From positions 186,001-250,000 of the forward strand of contig FMBT01000341.1 in the NCBI GenBank assembly GCA_900095095.1: a stretch of 64,000 nt of DNA. Reading direction: 5' to 3'. The notes beneath the pieces were generated by a model. That model made no database searches. It was not told the DNA's origin and was given only the letters and a program-made list of their open reading frames with translations. Positions 40,622 through 49,512 of the stretch are shown here, piece after piece; within the stretch, counting starts at the first letter, position 1, and each line of letters opens with the position of its first letter. The stretch is from Fragilariopsis cylindrus CCMP1102 (taxonomy: Eukaryota; Bacillariophyta; Bacillariophyceae; Bacillariales; Bacillariaceae). The position numbers were made by a program, and so were the translations under genes.

Positions 40622-40919
40622 GAGAAAGCATTTTTCAGTATTCATAGTAGCACACGGATTCGAAGCCAAATTCCGCTCAAAAAGGGAAATTTGACGCCGG
40701 ACCCCAGCGCCACCATAGTTCACCTATGATTCAGTCCCGAGTCGTTTCACGACCCAACAATCAACCATAGGAAGAATCGGAAGACTGTCTGCTCCAGAAG
40801 AGAGTAGACCCATAGATCTGTGTTACGACATTGGTAAAATATAACAAGGAATGAATCACGAGCGGATTGTCTGGTACCTAACTTAGGCTAAATTATTGGT
40901 CTTTGTGTCACTAATTTAG
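40622..40919. repeat. Terminal repeat B2 of the YR retrotransposon (right boundary)
   Basis: 298 bp copy of B1 with one difference. Similarity ends at 40919, which marks the right edge of the element. Confidence 0.95.
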
Positions 40920-41722
40920 CTACATAATATATAGTCTAGTATATCGTCCTTTTGGTCTATATCCCACACCTATCGATATCTAAGTTTGAGTGTTTTCTTG
41001 CAAGGTAATTTGTTTTAGCCCCCGATTCTCTATTCATTGAAAGTAGATATAGAGGTTTTGCTTACTTACTCTTTGAGCTTAGCACTATGGCATATTGTAC
41101 CGAGTATATAGCTAGAAGTTATTATAGGTTAAATAATGTGAAATCTAGTATCTCATAATACCATATTTATATTTCCTAGTAGCTAGGTGTTGCAATCCTC
41201 TTCCAGCCCACCCCTGAATGAAGACATGAAAATCGTACTGTCCGACAAGACAAGAGTGAATACGCGATTTCATCGCGCAGTGAATAAAAACATTGAAAAT
41301 CGTACTGTCCGACAAGACAAGAGTGGAATACGCGATTCTTCATTCATCCGTGGTTTTATGACGATGGTGGGAGTGAACAATGATTTAGAGTAGCATATAA
41401 GCACGGGGAAGATAATGTCCGTTTGGGTGGGAGTGAACCTTGGATTTTTAAAAATAGCAACGCGATGGGAATTGAAAGATGACTCCATGTAATAAAAACA
41501 TTCGAATCAGGAGTCATCTTTCGATTACGTACATGATCTCACGTAGGATCTGGTACTTTGTCTACGATGATGGAAGATGAAAAACATTCGAAAATGAGAT
41601 GAAATATGAAAAATCATCAATTCATTGTTTTTCACAACTTCATTTTATACTCTCACAAAACTCAATCTGATCAAACTCACATTCAAACTATTAACATCCA
41701 TTCTAAATACCACTATCCAATC
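40920..41722. other. Intergenic region with a direct repeat and a hairpin upstream of a secreted-protein gene
   Basis: A ~45-bp unit (beginning GAAAATCGTACTGTCCGAC) occurs near 41227 and again near 41296. A 13-bp GGTGGGAGTGAAC occurs twice near 41365 and 41428. A 17-bp inverted repeat with one mismatch lies at 41470-41486 and 41510-41526. No gene supported. Confidence 0.65.
41470..41526. repeat. Hairpin: 17-bp arms, one mismatch
   Basis: AATTGAAAGATGACTCC at 41470-41486 pairs with GGAGTCATCTTTCGATT at 41510-41526 around a 23-base loop. It is about 200 bases upstream of the secreted-protein start, so a regulatory or transcript structure is possible. Confidence 0.7.
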
Positions 41723-42292
41723 ATGCAATTCTCCACCATCGCCCTTCTCCTTGCTGCCCTCATCGCTCCTTCTGCTGCTGAGTATGTTTGCCACTCGGAT
41801 GCATCCTTCAACTCTGATGTTGATACCATGCCCTCTGCTGCTGCTCAAAAATACCTTGGATCTGCTTTGGTTGATGCCTTTAACGAAGCCTATGCAGGTG
41901 TTGATGGTGTCACTATGGACTATGATGATGTCGAAGAGTTTGAAACTGATCCCAGTGTCAGTGCCGCTGTACTTCTTCGTGGAGGTGCCAACCTCGAACG
42001 TCGCAATCGTGGTCGTAGTGGCCGTCGTCGAAGCCGAAGCACAGGAGGGTACAACTGCAACTTGTGTAAGACGTATGATGATGATGCTACTGCATCACTT
42101 TCTGGTATTGACTTTGGTGTTGCATTGTTATCTTCAAAGGAACATGTCGCATGGGAGAAATTGTTCTGTGCTAAGGGCAGTGCCAACGCTGAATTTACTT
42201 CCATGACTGATTGCAAGATTGATCTTAGTAACTGTCACGATGATGAAGATGTCAGTGGTATTCCTAGTATTCCCTACGCAAGTGCGAATTAA
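41723..42292 (+). CDS. Small secreted protein with dibasic cleavage-like patch, function unknown
   Basis: The ATG at 41723 starts a clear signal peptide (MQFSTIALLLAALIAPSAA), giving 189 residues. An upstream in-frame ATG at 41606 would bury this signal and is rejected. The mature protein has an acidic first half (VTMDYDDVEEFETD), then a strongly basic patch (ERRNRGRSGRRRSRS) that could be a proprotein-convertase or nuclear-like signal. A Cys-containing second half follows (YNCNLCKTY, LFCAKGSANAEF, DCKIDLSNCHDDED). No family is recognised. Codon use is C-rich at third positions (like the highly expressed genes of diatoms), unlike the AT-rich neighbours. Confidence 0.7.
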   Translation: MQFSTIALLLAALIAPSAAEYVCHSDASFNSDVDTMPSAAAQKYLGSALVDAFNEAYAGVDGVTMDYDDVEEFETDPSVSAAVLLRGGANLERRNRGRSGRRRSRSTGGYNCNLCKTYDDDATASLSGIDFGVALLSSKEHVAWEKLFCAKGSANAEFTSMTDCKIDLSNCHDDEDVSGIPSIPYASAN

Positions 42293-42546
42293 AAAGAATT
42301 GGTCAACAAGAATAGACTACGACGCCCTTGACATCATCACAATTACCACCATCATCACCAATTACCATCCAATTAATATACAATCAATTACAATAATACG
42401 AATCAAGGCGTCCAAAAGAAGAAGTGATGGATAAATAAATATGCATAAATTTTTAGGAAAAGAATTAAGATCTATCTTCTTGTCGAAATCGTCGTAGTTA
42501 TCATGCATGTCGACTTCCTCATTCAATTCCATTTCAAGTCGCTCAA

Positions 42547-45447
42547 CTATGATGATATGATGACATCGTCCGAATCGTCTTTATTTTCTAACATTTTTAC
42601 GATGGACTGGTCTTGGGCGTTCAACGTGCCCTCATCGAGTTTCGCTTCATTATTATTCAGTAGTCGATTTTCAAAATGACATTCGACTTTTTTTTCTTCT
42701 TGTTGTTGTTGTTCTTCTTCTTCTTCTTCTTGCTGTTGTTGTTCTTCTTCTTCTTCTTCTTCTTCTTCTTCTTGTCCAACGTCGTTAGATTTGACAGTCG
42801 TTGTAGGTGAGAAAGATCCTCCAACCACATTACTAGCGTCGTCGTCAATTAGAACATTGTCTCCATCTTTCTCTTCAATTATACCATCATCTATTGGATC
42901 GACCCAGTTGACGTCGATTCCAATAATTAAATCTTCTCGTTCTGTAGTAGACCATCGATCTTCGTCCCTACTGTTTTTCTCATTGCTGCCATCGATACTA
43001 CTCTTCGGTTCGTTATTAATTAGCAGCAAGAGCTCGTCAGAAAGAGGATTTTCTACATCGTCGTCCTTGTCGTCTTCATTGTCGTCTTCAAATATGGCAA
43101 CAGTCGTTACAGACGAAAAAGAATCTCCCATATTACTAGAATCATCGTCCGTCTCTACTATGTCTCCATTTTTCTCTTCAACAAGGATATCTGGGAAGTT
43201 ACAAGGATTATGGTTATCCAGTACTATATTACTAGATTGAAGTCCCCACGAACTATTGTTATTGGTACTACCAGTACTTTCATCTAGTGTATCATTTGTT
43301 GCTGTCCAGTCTCCTATACTTTGAATAGACATCGCTGCCCATGAGGTAGAATCTCGATCATTATCTGCGACAACACTACTTGTAACGGACGGATCTTTTG
43401 CTGCTAATACTTGCTGTTCAACCAAGGCATGGTTGGTTTTTCTATTTCTACTGAAGAAAGTTACTGGACGTTCAATGAGTCTTCTAAACATCATCCCTGA
43501 TATGATTTTCGTATCCGTTGTACTGGTGCCGATTTTTTCCCCATCAATGTTCATTTGCTCGTCTGCCGTTACGACAATGCCGGATGGATTGTCTTTCTTA
43601 TTGGGAAAAATCGACGAGTTGGGTCTACCATTTCTCTTGTCAAGGAAGGTAGATGGACGACACTCAACGAGTCTTCTGAATATCGATGGTTTTTTCGTGT
43701 TATTATTTGTTGTATTTTCTTCGATATTATCAACAATATCATCATCTTCTTCGTTCTGTGTTATCGATGAGGAGAATAGAGATGGGTCATTCATATTGGA
43801 AGCAAACGTGGGTTCGGACATAACCGTCCTATCTCCTGACATGTAATACGGACCACAGCCACTACCACAAGGAGTCAAATAATTGAGAGAAGCTTCCGTC
43901 ATAAAATTAAGACGATCAATTAACGATTTCCTTAAGGTTGATGGATTAGTTGATTCGTATAATGAGGATATTTCGAATGTCTTCGGCTGTTTCAATGAAT
44001 CGTTATTTCTTCTATTAGTTGTTGCTAGAATGTCTATAGATCTTGGGGGTGAGGTTTCCGTTTCGATAGCTGCAGTATTACTTAATGGGTCGTTTTCGTG
44101 GTCTGAATTATCTGCCGTAGGCAAAGTCTTCTGTACTTCCATTCGATCATCTATAGGTTTAAGCTCTTCCATCGTTTCCGTATTATGTTCTTCCAATTCT
44201 CGCTGATCGATTTTACTGATATTATTATCATCTAATACAAGCTTTTCGAAATGATTCTTGTGATGATGTTGGTCTTCTTCTTCTTTGTTTCCATTTTCCT
44301 CCTTTTCTTCTCCGGCCACCTTATCATTATTATTTATCTTACGATTGCTTCTATCTTCTTCTTCGTCGTCGTCTCTTTCTTTTTCTTTTTCTTCATCTAG
44401 ACGCGTTTCTTCCTTTTCGGTGGTGGTTTCTTCGTTGACATTTTCTGCATAGGAGGGGAATAACAACTGCCAGGAATCATTGTTACCACCATCGTCTCTT
44501 CTGTCCTCATCATTGTAGACGTCATGATACTCATCCTCGTGATTACTACTGATATTATTATTATTATTATTATTATTATTGTAATCGGCACAGAACAATA
44601 CGTTCGGTAGCATCAATTCGACCATTGCTTTATTCTCGTAGTACCAGCAACTATCGTACGAAAGTGTACTCATGGCATCATCAATGTCCTCCCGACTTTC
44701 TTCCACGACAACCTGAACTAAATCATTTATGATATTGCTTCTTTTCTTCGTTTTGGTATTTATACCATATTTATAATTATTGCTGTTATTCTTGTAGTTA
44801 TTGCTGTTGTTGTTGTTGCTGTTGTTGCTGTTGTTGTTGTTGTTGTTTTTGTTGTTGTTGTTGTTGTTGTTGTCATAAGCTTGTCGCCATGGAATAGGTT
44901 GGTCGCCGGTAGCTGACCAGTCCACATCATCTTGCGAGCTGATATATTTTCTGATTTCTTCCTCTGTTGGTGAGCGCTGTTGCTGCTGATTCTTCCTTCT
45001 CTTACTATAGGTAGAGGATTTGTTCCTGTTACTGGTGCTATTATTATTATTATTATTATTATTATTGCTGACATCTCCAATATCACGTCGTCGCCACTTG
45101 TGCTGCTTCTTGTTTGTGTTTCTCGTCAGTAAACGTTTCCAGTATGGTGACGATGGGCTATCAGCTTCCCTTCTCTCTTTTTCCTCAGATGATGGATCTT
45201 CGTTTATGTTGCAGTTGTAATAAGCATGATCTTCGAGAGATGTAGAGGGAATGCAATAACATTCGATGTCATTATTTGTTTCTCGTTTTGGCCAATCTAA
45301 CACAACGACTGAATATCGATCGTCGTGACTACTATTCATCGCTATGAATCTATTCGTTCGTTTATTATTATTTGTAGCTCGATCAATACAGATGTAGGAG
45401 GTAAAATACTCGTACGCAATGTAAAACAAACTACTACCAGCATTCAA
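42547..45447 (-). CDS. Large acidic low-complexity protein, function unknown
   Basis: Uninterrupted 966-codon frame. The true start may be the ATG at 45339 (MNSSHDDRYSVVVLDWPKRE), since the first 36 residues from 45447 are atypical. It contains Asn runs (coded by AAC/AAT), Glu/Gln runs near the end, and two diverged copies of a short unit: FRRLVECRPSTFLDKRNGR near 43650 and FRRLIERPVTFFSRNRK near 43460. A second pair (EEKNGDIVETDDDSS and EEKDGDNVLIDDDAS) lies further on. There are no catalytic motifs, signal peptide or membrane span. An intrinsically disordered regulatory protein is the best description. Confidence 0.65.
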   Translation of the reverse strand: MNAGSSLFYIAYEYFTSYICIDRATNNNKRTNRFIAMNSSHDDRYSVVVLDWPKRETNNDIECYCIPSTSLEDHAYYNCNINEDPSSEEKERREADSPSSPYWKRLLTRNTNKKQHKWRRRDIGDVSNNNNNNNNNSTSNRNKSSTYSKRRKNQQQQRSPTEEEIRKYISSQDDVDWSATGDQPIPWRQAYDNNNNNNNKNNNNNNSNNSNNNNSNNYKNNSNNYKYGINTKTKKRSNIINDLVQVVVEESREDIDDAMSTLSYDSCWYYENKAMVELMLPNVLFCADYNNNNNNNNNISSNHEDEYHDVYNDEDRRDDGGNNDSWQLLFPSYAENVNEETTTEKEETRLDEEKEKERDDDEEEDRSNRKINNNDKVAGEEKEENGNKEEEDQHHHKNHFEKLVLDDNNISKIDQRELEEHNTETMEELKPIDDRMEVQKTLPTADNSDHENDPLSNTAAIETETSPPRSIDILATTNRRNNDSLKQPKTFEISSLYESTNPSTLRKSLIDRLNFMTEASLNYLTPCGSGCGPYYMSGDRTVMSEPTFASNMNDPSLFSSSITQNEEDDDIVDNIEENTTNNNTKKPSIFRRLVECRPSTFLDKRNGRPNSSIFPNKKDNPSGIVVTADEQMNIDGEKIGTSTTDTKIISGMMFRRLIERPVTFFSRNRKTNHALVEQQVLAAKDPSVTSSVVADNDRDSTSWAAMSIQSIGDWTATNDTLDESTGSTNNNSSWGLQSSNIVLDNHNPCNFPDILVEEKNGDIVETDDDSSNMGDSFSSVTTVAIFEDDNEDDKDDDVENPLSDELLLLINNEPKSSIDGSNEKNSRDEDRWSTTEREDLIIGIDVNWVDPIDDGIIEEKDGDNVLIDDDASNVVGGSFSPTTTVKSNDVGQEEEEEEEEEEQQQQEEEEEEQQQQEEKKVECHFENRLLNNNEAKLDEGTLNAQDQSIVKMLENKDDSDDVIISS

Positions 45448-46651
45448 TTATGATGGTTGGTTGGTGTCCTACAATTATTTCATATCAATACAATGCAATA
45501 TATGAAGTTTCGCTTTTCTTCAAATTCTTATCTCGGTGTGCATCTCTTCCTTGTCGAGATGTTGTAAGCGTTGAGGAGTTATTCACGTCAATAATTGTTA
45601 ATAGGGACGTCCAGTGTCTAGCTACGCTGTCACAGTTGGTGAATGAATCACATGTAACTCAGTGCGCGAAGTACGACAAAGTACGAATAGAAAGCGCGCG
45701 CGATCGAAACACTCGATCGTTGAGAATGATAACCGTACACTGTAGTAGCTATAGCATTTATGCTACTCCGGAGTAGCTACTTTGAAGTAGTAGAGCTAGA
45801 TTTTGTAGTAGAATAGGGACTAAACTAGACTGCATGTTCTATAAATTTAGTTACAAAGTAAGGTAACCATTTACAGTAAATGCGTTGATAGCATTGATCA
45901 GTTCCTGATTTGGCTCAACGAATGAATAAATCGGAATGCTTGGTCATTTTTACTTCAAGCAATAATTTCGTTATCAGTTAGATCCTCAGTTATTGAAGTT
46001 AATTATTACTACCAGTTAGATCCTCAGTTATTGAAAGTGACGAAAAGTTACAGAGTGCCATTTCTCCGTAATCTCTTGGTTGGTTACAGTTTTGGCCTAC
46101 TATAATACTAAAGAAATCGAAAATAGATGTCCTCAAAAGCAAGATACGGAGCGCGGTTTCAGGGAGACCATTTTTTGTGAAACTAATCTCACCAGAATTG
46201 ATCTTTTCGTGGAAAGTGATCACCTTGCTTTCGTACGTATCTTTGTACACAAATTTTGCGTTCTATTCTACTGGTATATAAAGAAAGGTAGAAGAGGTGG
46301 TGGGTGAGTGAAACGCTAGACTTTGTTCCTGATAATACCGAAGTGGTGTTACAAACGCAGACGAAGTAGGTGGGGTTCGTTCGGACGAATAGCTACGGGT
46401 AACCGTATCCAAAAGTGTCTTGACTGGTAGTGTATCTGATCTTCTGGGATCTAATCGTCTTTGCCATTGAGCAACAGCGGTAGCGGTAATAGGGGCCATC
46501 GCAAGGGGCGGAACTACACCTCCTCCTTGATACACATACACACACAGACAAAGAAAACGGTACTGTAGTTACAATTCTAAATCCTAATTTGAAAAGTTGG
46601 GGAAAGGAAAAAAAGATGAAAAAATGATAGTACAAATCATTTTAATCAAGT
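45448..46651. other. Intergenic region with a 23-bp direct repeat
   Basis: CAGTTAGATCCTCAGTTATT plus GAA occurs at 45975-45997 and 46013-46035. A minus-strand frame at 46263-46541 is the only possible coding signal and is listed separately. Confidence 0.5.
46263..46541 (-). CDS. Possible small protein or exon, uncertain
   Basis: A minus-strand frame of 92 codons (MYVYQGGGVVPPLAMAPITA...) has a balanced, non-repetitive composition unlike the low-complexity shadows elsewhere. It includes QWQRRLDPRRSDTLPVKTLL and ends FLYIPVE. No motif or signal peptide is recognised. It lies about 110 bases downstream of the MYND gene and might be its 3' UTR. Confidence 0.28.
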   Translation of the reverse strand: MYVYQGGGVVPPLAMAPITATAVAQWQRRLDPRRSDTLPVKTLLDTVTRSYSSERTPPTSSAFVTPLRYYQEQSLAFHSPTTSSTFLYIPVE

Positions 46652-47603
46652 TCAAGTTACGGTAATATTCACGAGGTCTGCTTCTTCAATCCTTGCGCCA
46701 CTGCTGCCATCCATGAAGTGATAATATCTAGGGTTCTTCCATCGGAGTATCGATCCCTGTTTCAAACCAGGAATTCCTCGGCTATTTGTGTACGCAGCGA
46801 TCCTTCGAATTACTCCAGATCGATCCTTGCACGAGAATACCTGCCTCATCATACTTTCATCTAGCATGGCACGGACTTCAAGTCTCCTTCCCGAAACCGG
46901 TGCACCACCATGGGCTTCCACTTCTTTCCAAGTCAAGGGAAGGGTTTTAGGAATTTTTGCTTCTTCATTGATTGGCACACATAACTTTTTATGGGCCTTC
47001 CATGCAGCTACTTGACAATCCTTTGTGCAGTAAGAAACTTTCTTGCAGCGGGAACACAGCATCAACTTTACTGTTGCCGACTTCTTGCAATAATCACAGG
47101 TAAATGCTTCCGACCTGTTCGTCTTGACGGATGGATTGGCAAGTATCTCATCATAAAGTTTTTGGGTTTCCGGTCCACCCATTTCGAAGCGTGTCTTTCC
47201 CGGATTCTGCTTGCTCCAGCCCTGCAGTAATGCGTTCTGTTCCATCTCTGCTTTATTTGTTTCTTCCATCGCTTTTCGCATAGCACTTTGCACGTCTTCT
47301 CCCGCATCCTCAAAACGTTTTAATTTTTCGTCAGCTCTTCTTAGATATTCTCTATTCATTTCCCAAATTTTTTTGGTAGGTCTTGGAACCATTTTCTCCA
47401 TTCCCCTCAATGCGTACATTGCCGTGGCTTTTTCTTCTGCTGCATTTTCAACTTCCTTTTTTTTTCTTTCTTAATCCAGCTCCCTCCTCCGCCATACGAT
47501 TCTGAGGTTCGAATGACATACAACAAATATGACAAACCTCACGATTGTGTTCTTTACAATACGTTCGACCAATCTCGTCGTGTGTAATATCCTCAAAAGT
47601 CAT
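46652..47603 (-). CDS. MYND-type zinc finger protein, with an apparent 1-base frameshift near the N-terminus
   Basis: The gene most likely starts at the ATG at 47603 (MTFEDITHDEIGRTYCKEH, then a VCHICC.SFEPQNR segment). This N-terminus recurs in diatom MYND proteins. The frame then runs through LRKKKK into a stop, while a second frame picks up in the same poly-Lys and continues to 46652. The boundary is an A9 run on the minus strand (T9 at 47457-47465); eight As would give one frame of about 316 residues. The MYND finger is complete: CDYC, CSRC, YCTKDC and a WKAHKKLC end. MYND fingers bind proline-rich peptides and act as protein-interaction modules, often in regulation. A coiled coil precedes the finger. 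Confidence 0.75.
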
Positions 47604-48144
47604 GGCTTACAATATATTTATACTGTATTTGGATGTGATTTGGCCCCTTCCTTGCCGTCGTCTTGATAATACGTACAATGTAGCAATGAGACAATAATCT
47701 CGTTTTATGTTGTGATTGTGACTTATGATATTGATTAATGTCGCTTTTATCGTGACAAGTATGCTTCTGTAATAGGTGACATTTTCTACGACTATCTCTA
47801 CACGGCTACCGGTACTACGGTAGTATGTTTGTGTGTGTCAAAGGTCGTGTGGTCCGTATCGAGCGAGTATTAATTCAGGAGCGGGGACAAAGGACAGACG
47901 CCGTGTGCATCCCTCTTTTTATGACCCCTGTTCTTTTCCTCCTTCCCCTTCTTCCTATCTTCACCGCGGCAAAAAAAAGGTCTGAAAAACAAAACAACAC
48001 CACATCATAAAAACACTCAACACAACACAACGCAAACACGAACATAACGACAGACACTCAAGTTCTAGGACAGAACCATCACCCTCGTACCATTCTATCA
48101 CAGAAACAGATTAAATACATCTAGACACTGAACAAAGGAACGCA
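47604..48144. other. Divergent intergenic region (MYND / cyclophilin-like)
   Basis: Shared upstream region of two divergent genes. A short frame at 47825-48010 is not convincing. An ACAACAC-rich stretch precedes the cyclophilin-like start. I see no gene. Confidence 0.5.
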
Positions 48145-49149
48145 ATGAATACCTCCTCTTCGTTATCAAAAGTATCGTCAGCTGTTAGACGATTACGACG
48201 AGGACCGTCATTCTCTTCGACAATAGCAAGACCCGCTATCATCATCGGATCGTCGTCAGTTCGTTCGTTTGGAAGCGGTGGTGGTACTCGTGGTGCTCGT
48301 GGTCATGGTTGGTGGGTGAATTATCGAGCAGGCAAAGGTGGACGACATTTACAGGGTGAATATCATCATTTGGATGTAGATAGTATGGCAAATTGGAACG
48401 ATGCAGCATTTTCTTTAGGTAGTCAAATGGGTTATTTAGATGTACGATTAGAAGCTATGTCGGGAATATCAACATCATCAACCACAACCGAGAAGGATGA
48501 CGACGGGGATAGCGACAGCAACAATGAGAAAATCACCACCATCCATAGACTAAAATTAGAATTAGCAACGACTGCTTTACCCCGTGCGGCGGATAATTTT
48601 GTTAAATTGCTCCAAGATAATGATGGAAATGCTGATGGATATCTTTCATCGACGTTACATAGGGTTGAAAAAGGTGTGGGTATTTTGGGTGGACTCGTTA
48701 CAAAAAATCCAAATTCACACCCCAACGCTACCGGCACAAGTACGAAAACAATGATTGGGAAATGCCATCCTGATTATTGTCATCCAACTAGTATGACAGC
48801 GATGGATATTTCATCGGAACATTTAGTTATATCACATTTACCTGGTGTTATTACTATGTTACAACCAAGGATTGGTGAAATTGATTCAAGATATATGATG
48901 TTATCTCATCATGCACCTCATATGGATGGTGTGTCGGTCGCAATTGGTCGATTATCCGATGACTCATTAGAAATAATTCAAAAATGGGAAAGTACATTAA
49001 TCACCTCATACGGTGTACCAACCAATATCACATTACGTGTCGTCGGATGTGGGTTGTTAGAAGAAGAAAGCAGCAATAGCAACAGCAAACAGCAAATGGA
49101 TGATAAAGAAATAAATACCGAAAAGAAACAAGTTTCGATGGAATCGTAA
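48145..49149 (+). CDS. Cyclophilin-like (peptidyl-prolyl isomerase fold) protein, probably organellar
   Basis: Single exon, 334 residues. The N-terminus (SSAVRRLRRGPSFSST...RSFGSGG) is Ser/Arg-rich without acids, as in mitochondrial presequences. The second half follows the cyclophilin order: LELATTALPRAADNFVKLL (first strand and helix), a HRVEKGVGILGG segment in place of the usual FHRVIPGFMIQGGD, GVITMLQPRIGEIDSRYMML in place of the substrate-binding region, and a VAIGRL end. Several catalytic positions differ from active isomerases, so activity is doubtful. A WW-containing stretch (GHGWWVNYRAGKGGRHLQGE) precedes the fold. Confidence 0.65.
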   Translation: MNTSSSLSKVSSAVRRLRRGPSFSSTIARPAIIIGSSSVRSFGSGGGTRGARGHGWWVNYRAGKGGRHLQGEYHHLDVDSMANWNDAAFSLGSQMGYLDVRLEAMSGISTSSTTTEKDDDGDSDSNNEKITTIHRLKLELATTALPRAADNFVKLLQDNDGNADGYLSSTLHRVEKGVGILGGLVTKNPNSHPNATGTSTKTMIGKCHPDYCHPTSMTAMDISSEHLVISHLPGVITMLQPRIGEIDSRYMMLSHHAPHMDGVSVAIGRLSDDSLEIIQKWESTLITSYGVPTNITLRVVGCGLLEEESSNSNSKQQMDDKEINTEKKQVSMES

Positions 49150-49512
49150 TCTATACATATGAAAATTGTAAAACAAAATATAATTCACAAGCTATGTATT
49201 ATCTATTACTCTTTTCTAAATTTCACAAAAGTTGCTTGGATTAAATACCGACAGTTTTTCTTTCTAGGCAAAACAATAAAAGATGCTTAGATAAATTCAA
49301 TTAAATCCTGATTAAAGTAGTAATAAATGGTCTAAAAGATCGATTATAAATAATGATATTGTAGAGTAATAGTAGCTTTTAAAATAAATTTAATTTAGAT
49401 TTGTCCATATAATATTCTATACAACGAGATAATAAATAGTTTATGCGTGTTTTTTCTTTTCCTTCTTTATTTATTTGCAGTTTTTCGTTTTTATTTGTTA
49501 TCTTTCTTCCTT
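49150..49512. other. Intergenic region between convergent genes
   Basis: AT-rich 3' flanks of the cyclophilin-like gene and FabF. Several AATAAA-like hexamers are visible. No coding signal. Confidence 0.55.

Larger units (their letters stand above)
30702..40919 (+). mobile_element. Tyrosine-recombinase retrotransposon (DIRS/PAT type) with split direct repeats
   Basis: About 10.2 kb. The repeats are arranged A1 (30702-30879), genes, B1 (40124-40421), A2 (40422-40599), B2 (40622-40919). This is the split-direct-repeat layout of PAT-like and Kangaroo-like elements within the DIRS group, which use a tyrosine recombinase instead of a DDE integrase. B1 and A2 abut with no gap, as expected for the circle-junction sequence. 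Parts in order: a leader of about 1.2 kb, a gag-like ORF, an RT/RNase H region, a tyrosine recombinase region, and a further coding-looking region of unknown type. No target duplication is expected in this group and none is seen. A1 and A2 are identical and B1 and B2 differ at one base, so the insertion is recent. The pol part looks broken, with about three apparent interruptions; the gag-like ORF looks whole. Confidence 0.9.

Noticed and set aside
30702-40919. Considered an LTR retrotransposon (Copia/Gypsy)
   Set aside because: Repeats are split (A1, B1A2, B2) instead of simple LTRs, no DDE integrase is visible, and a tyrosine recombinase box is present.
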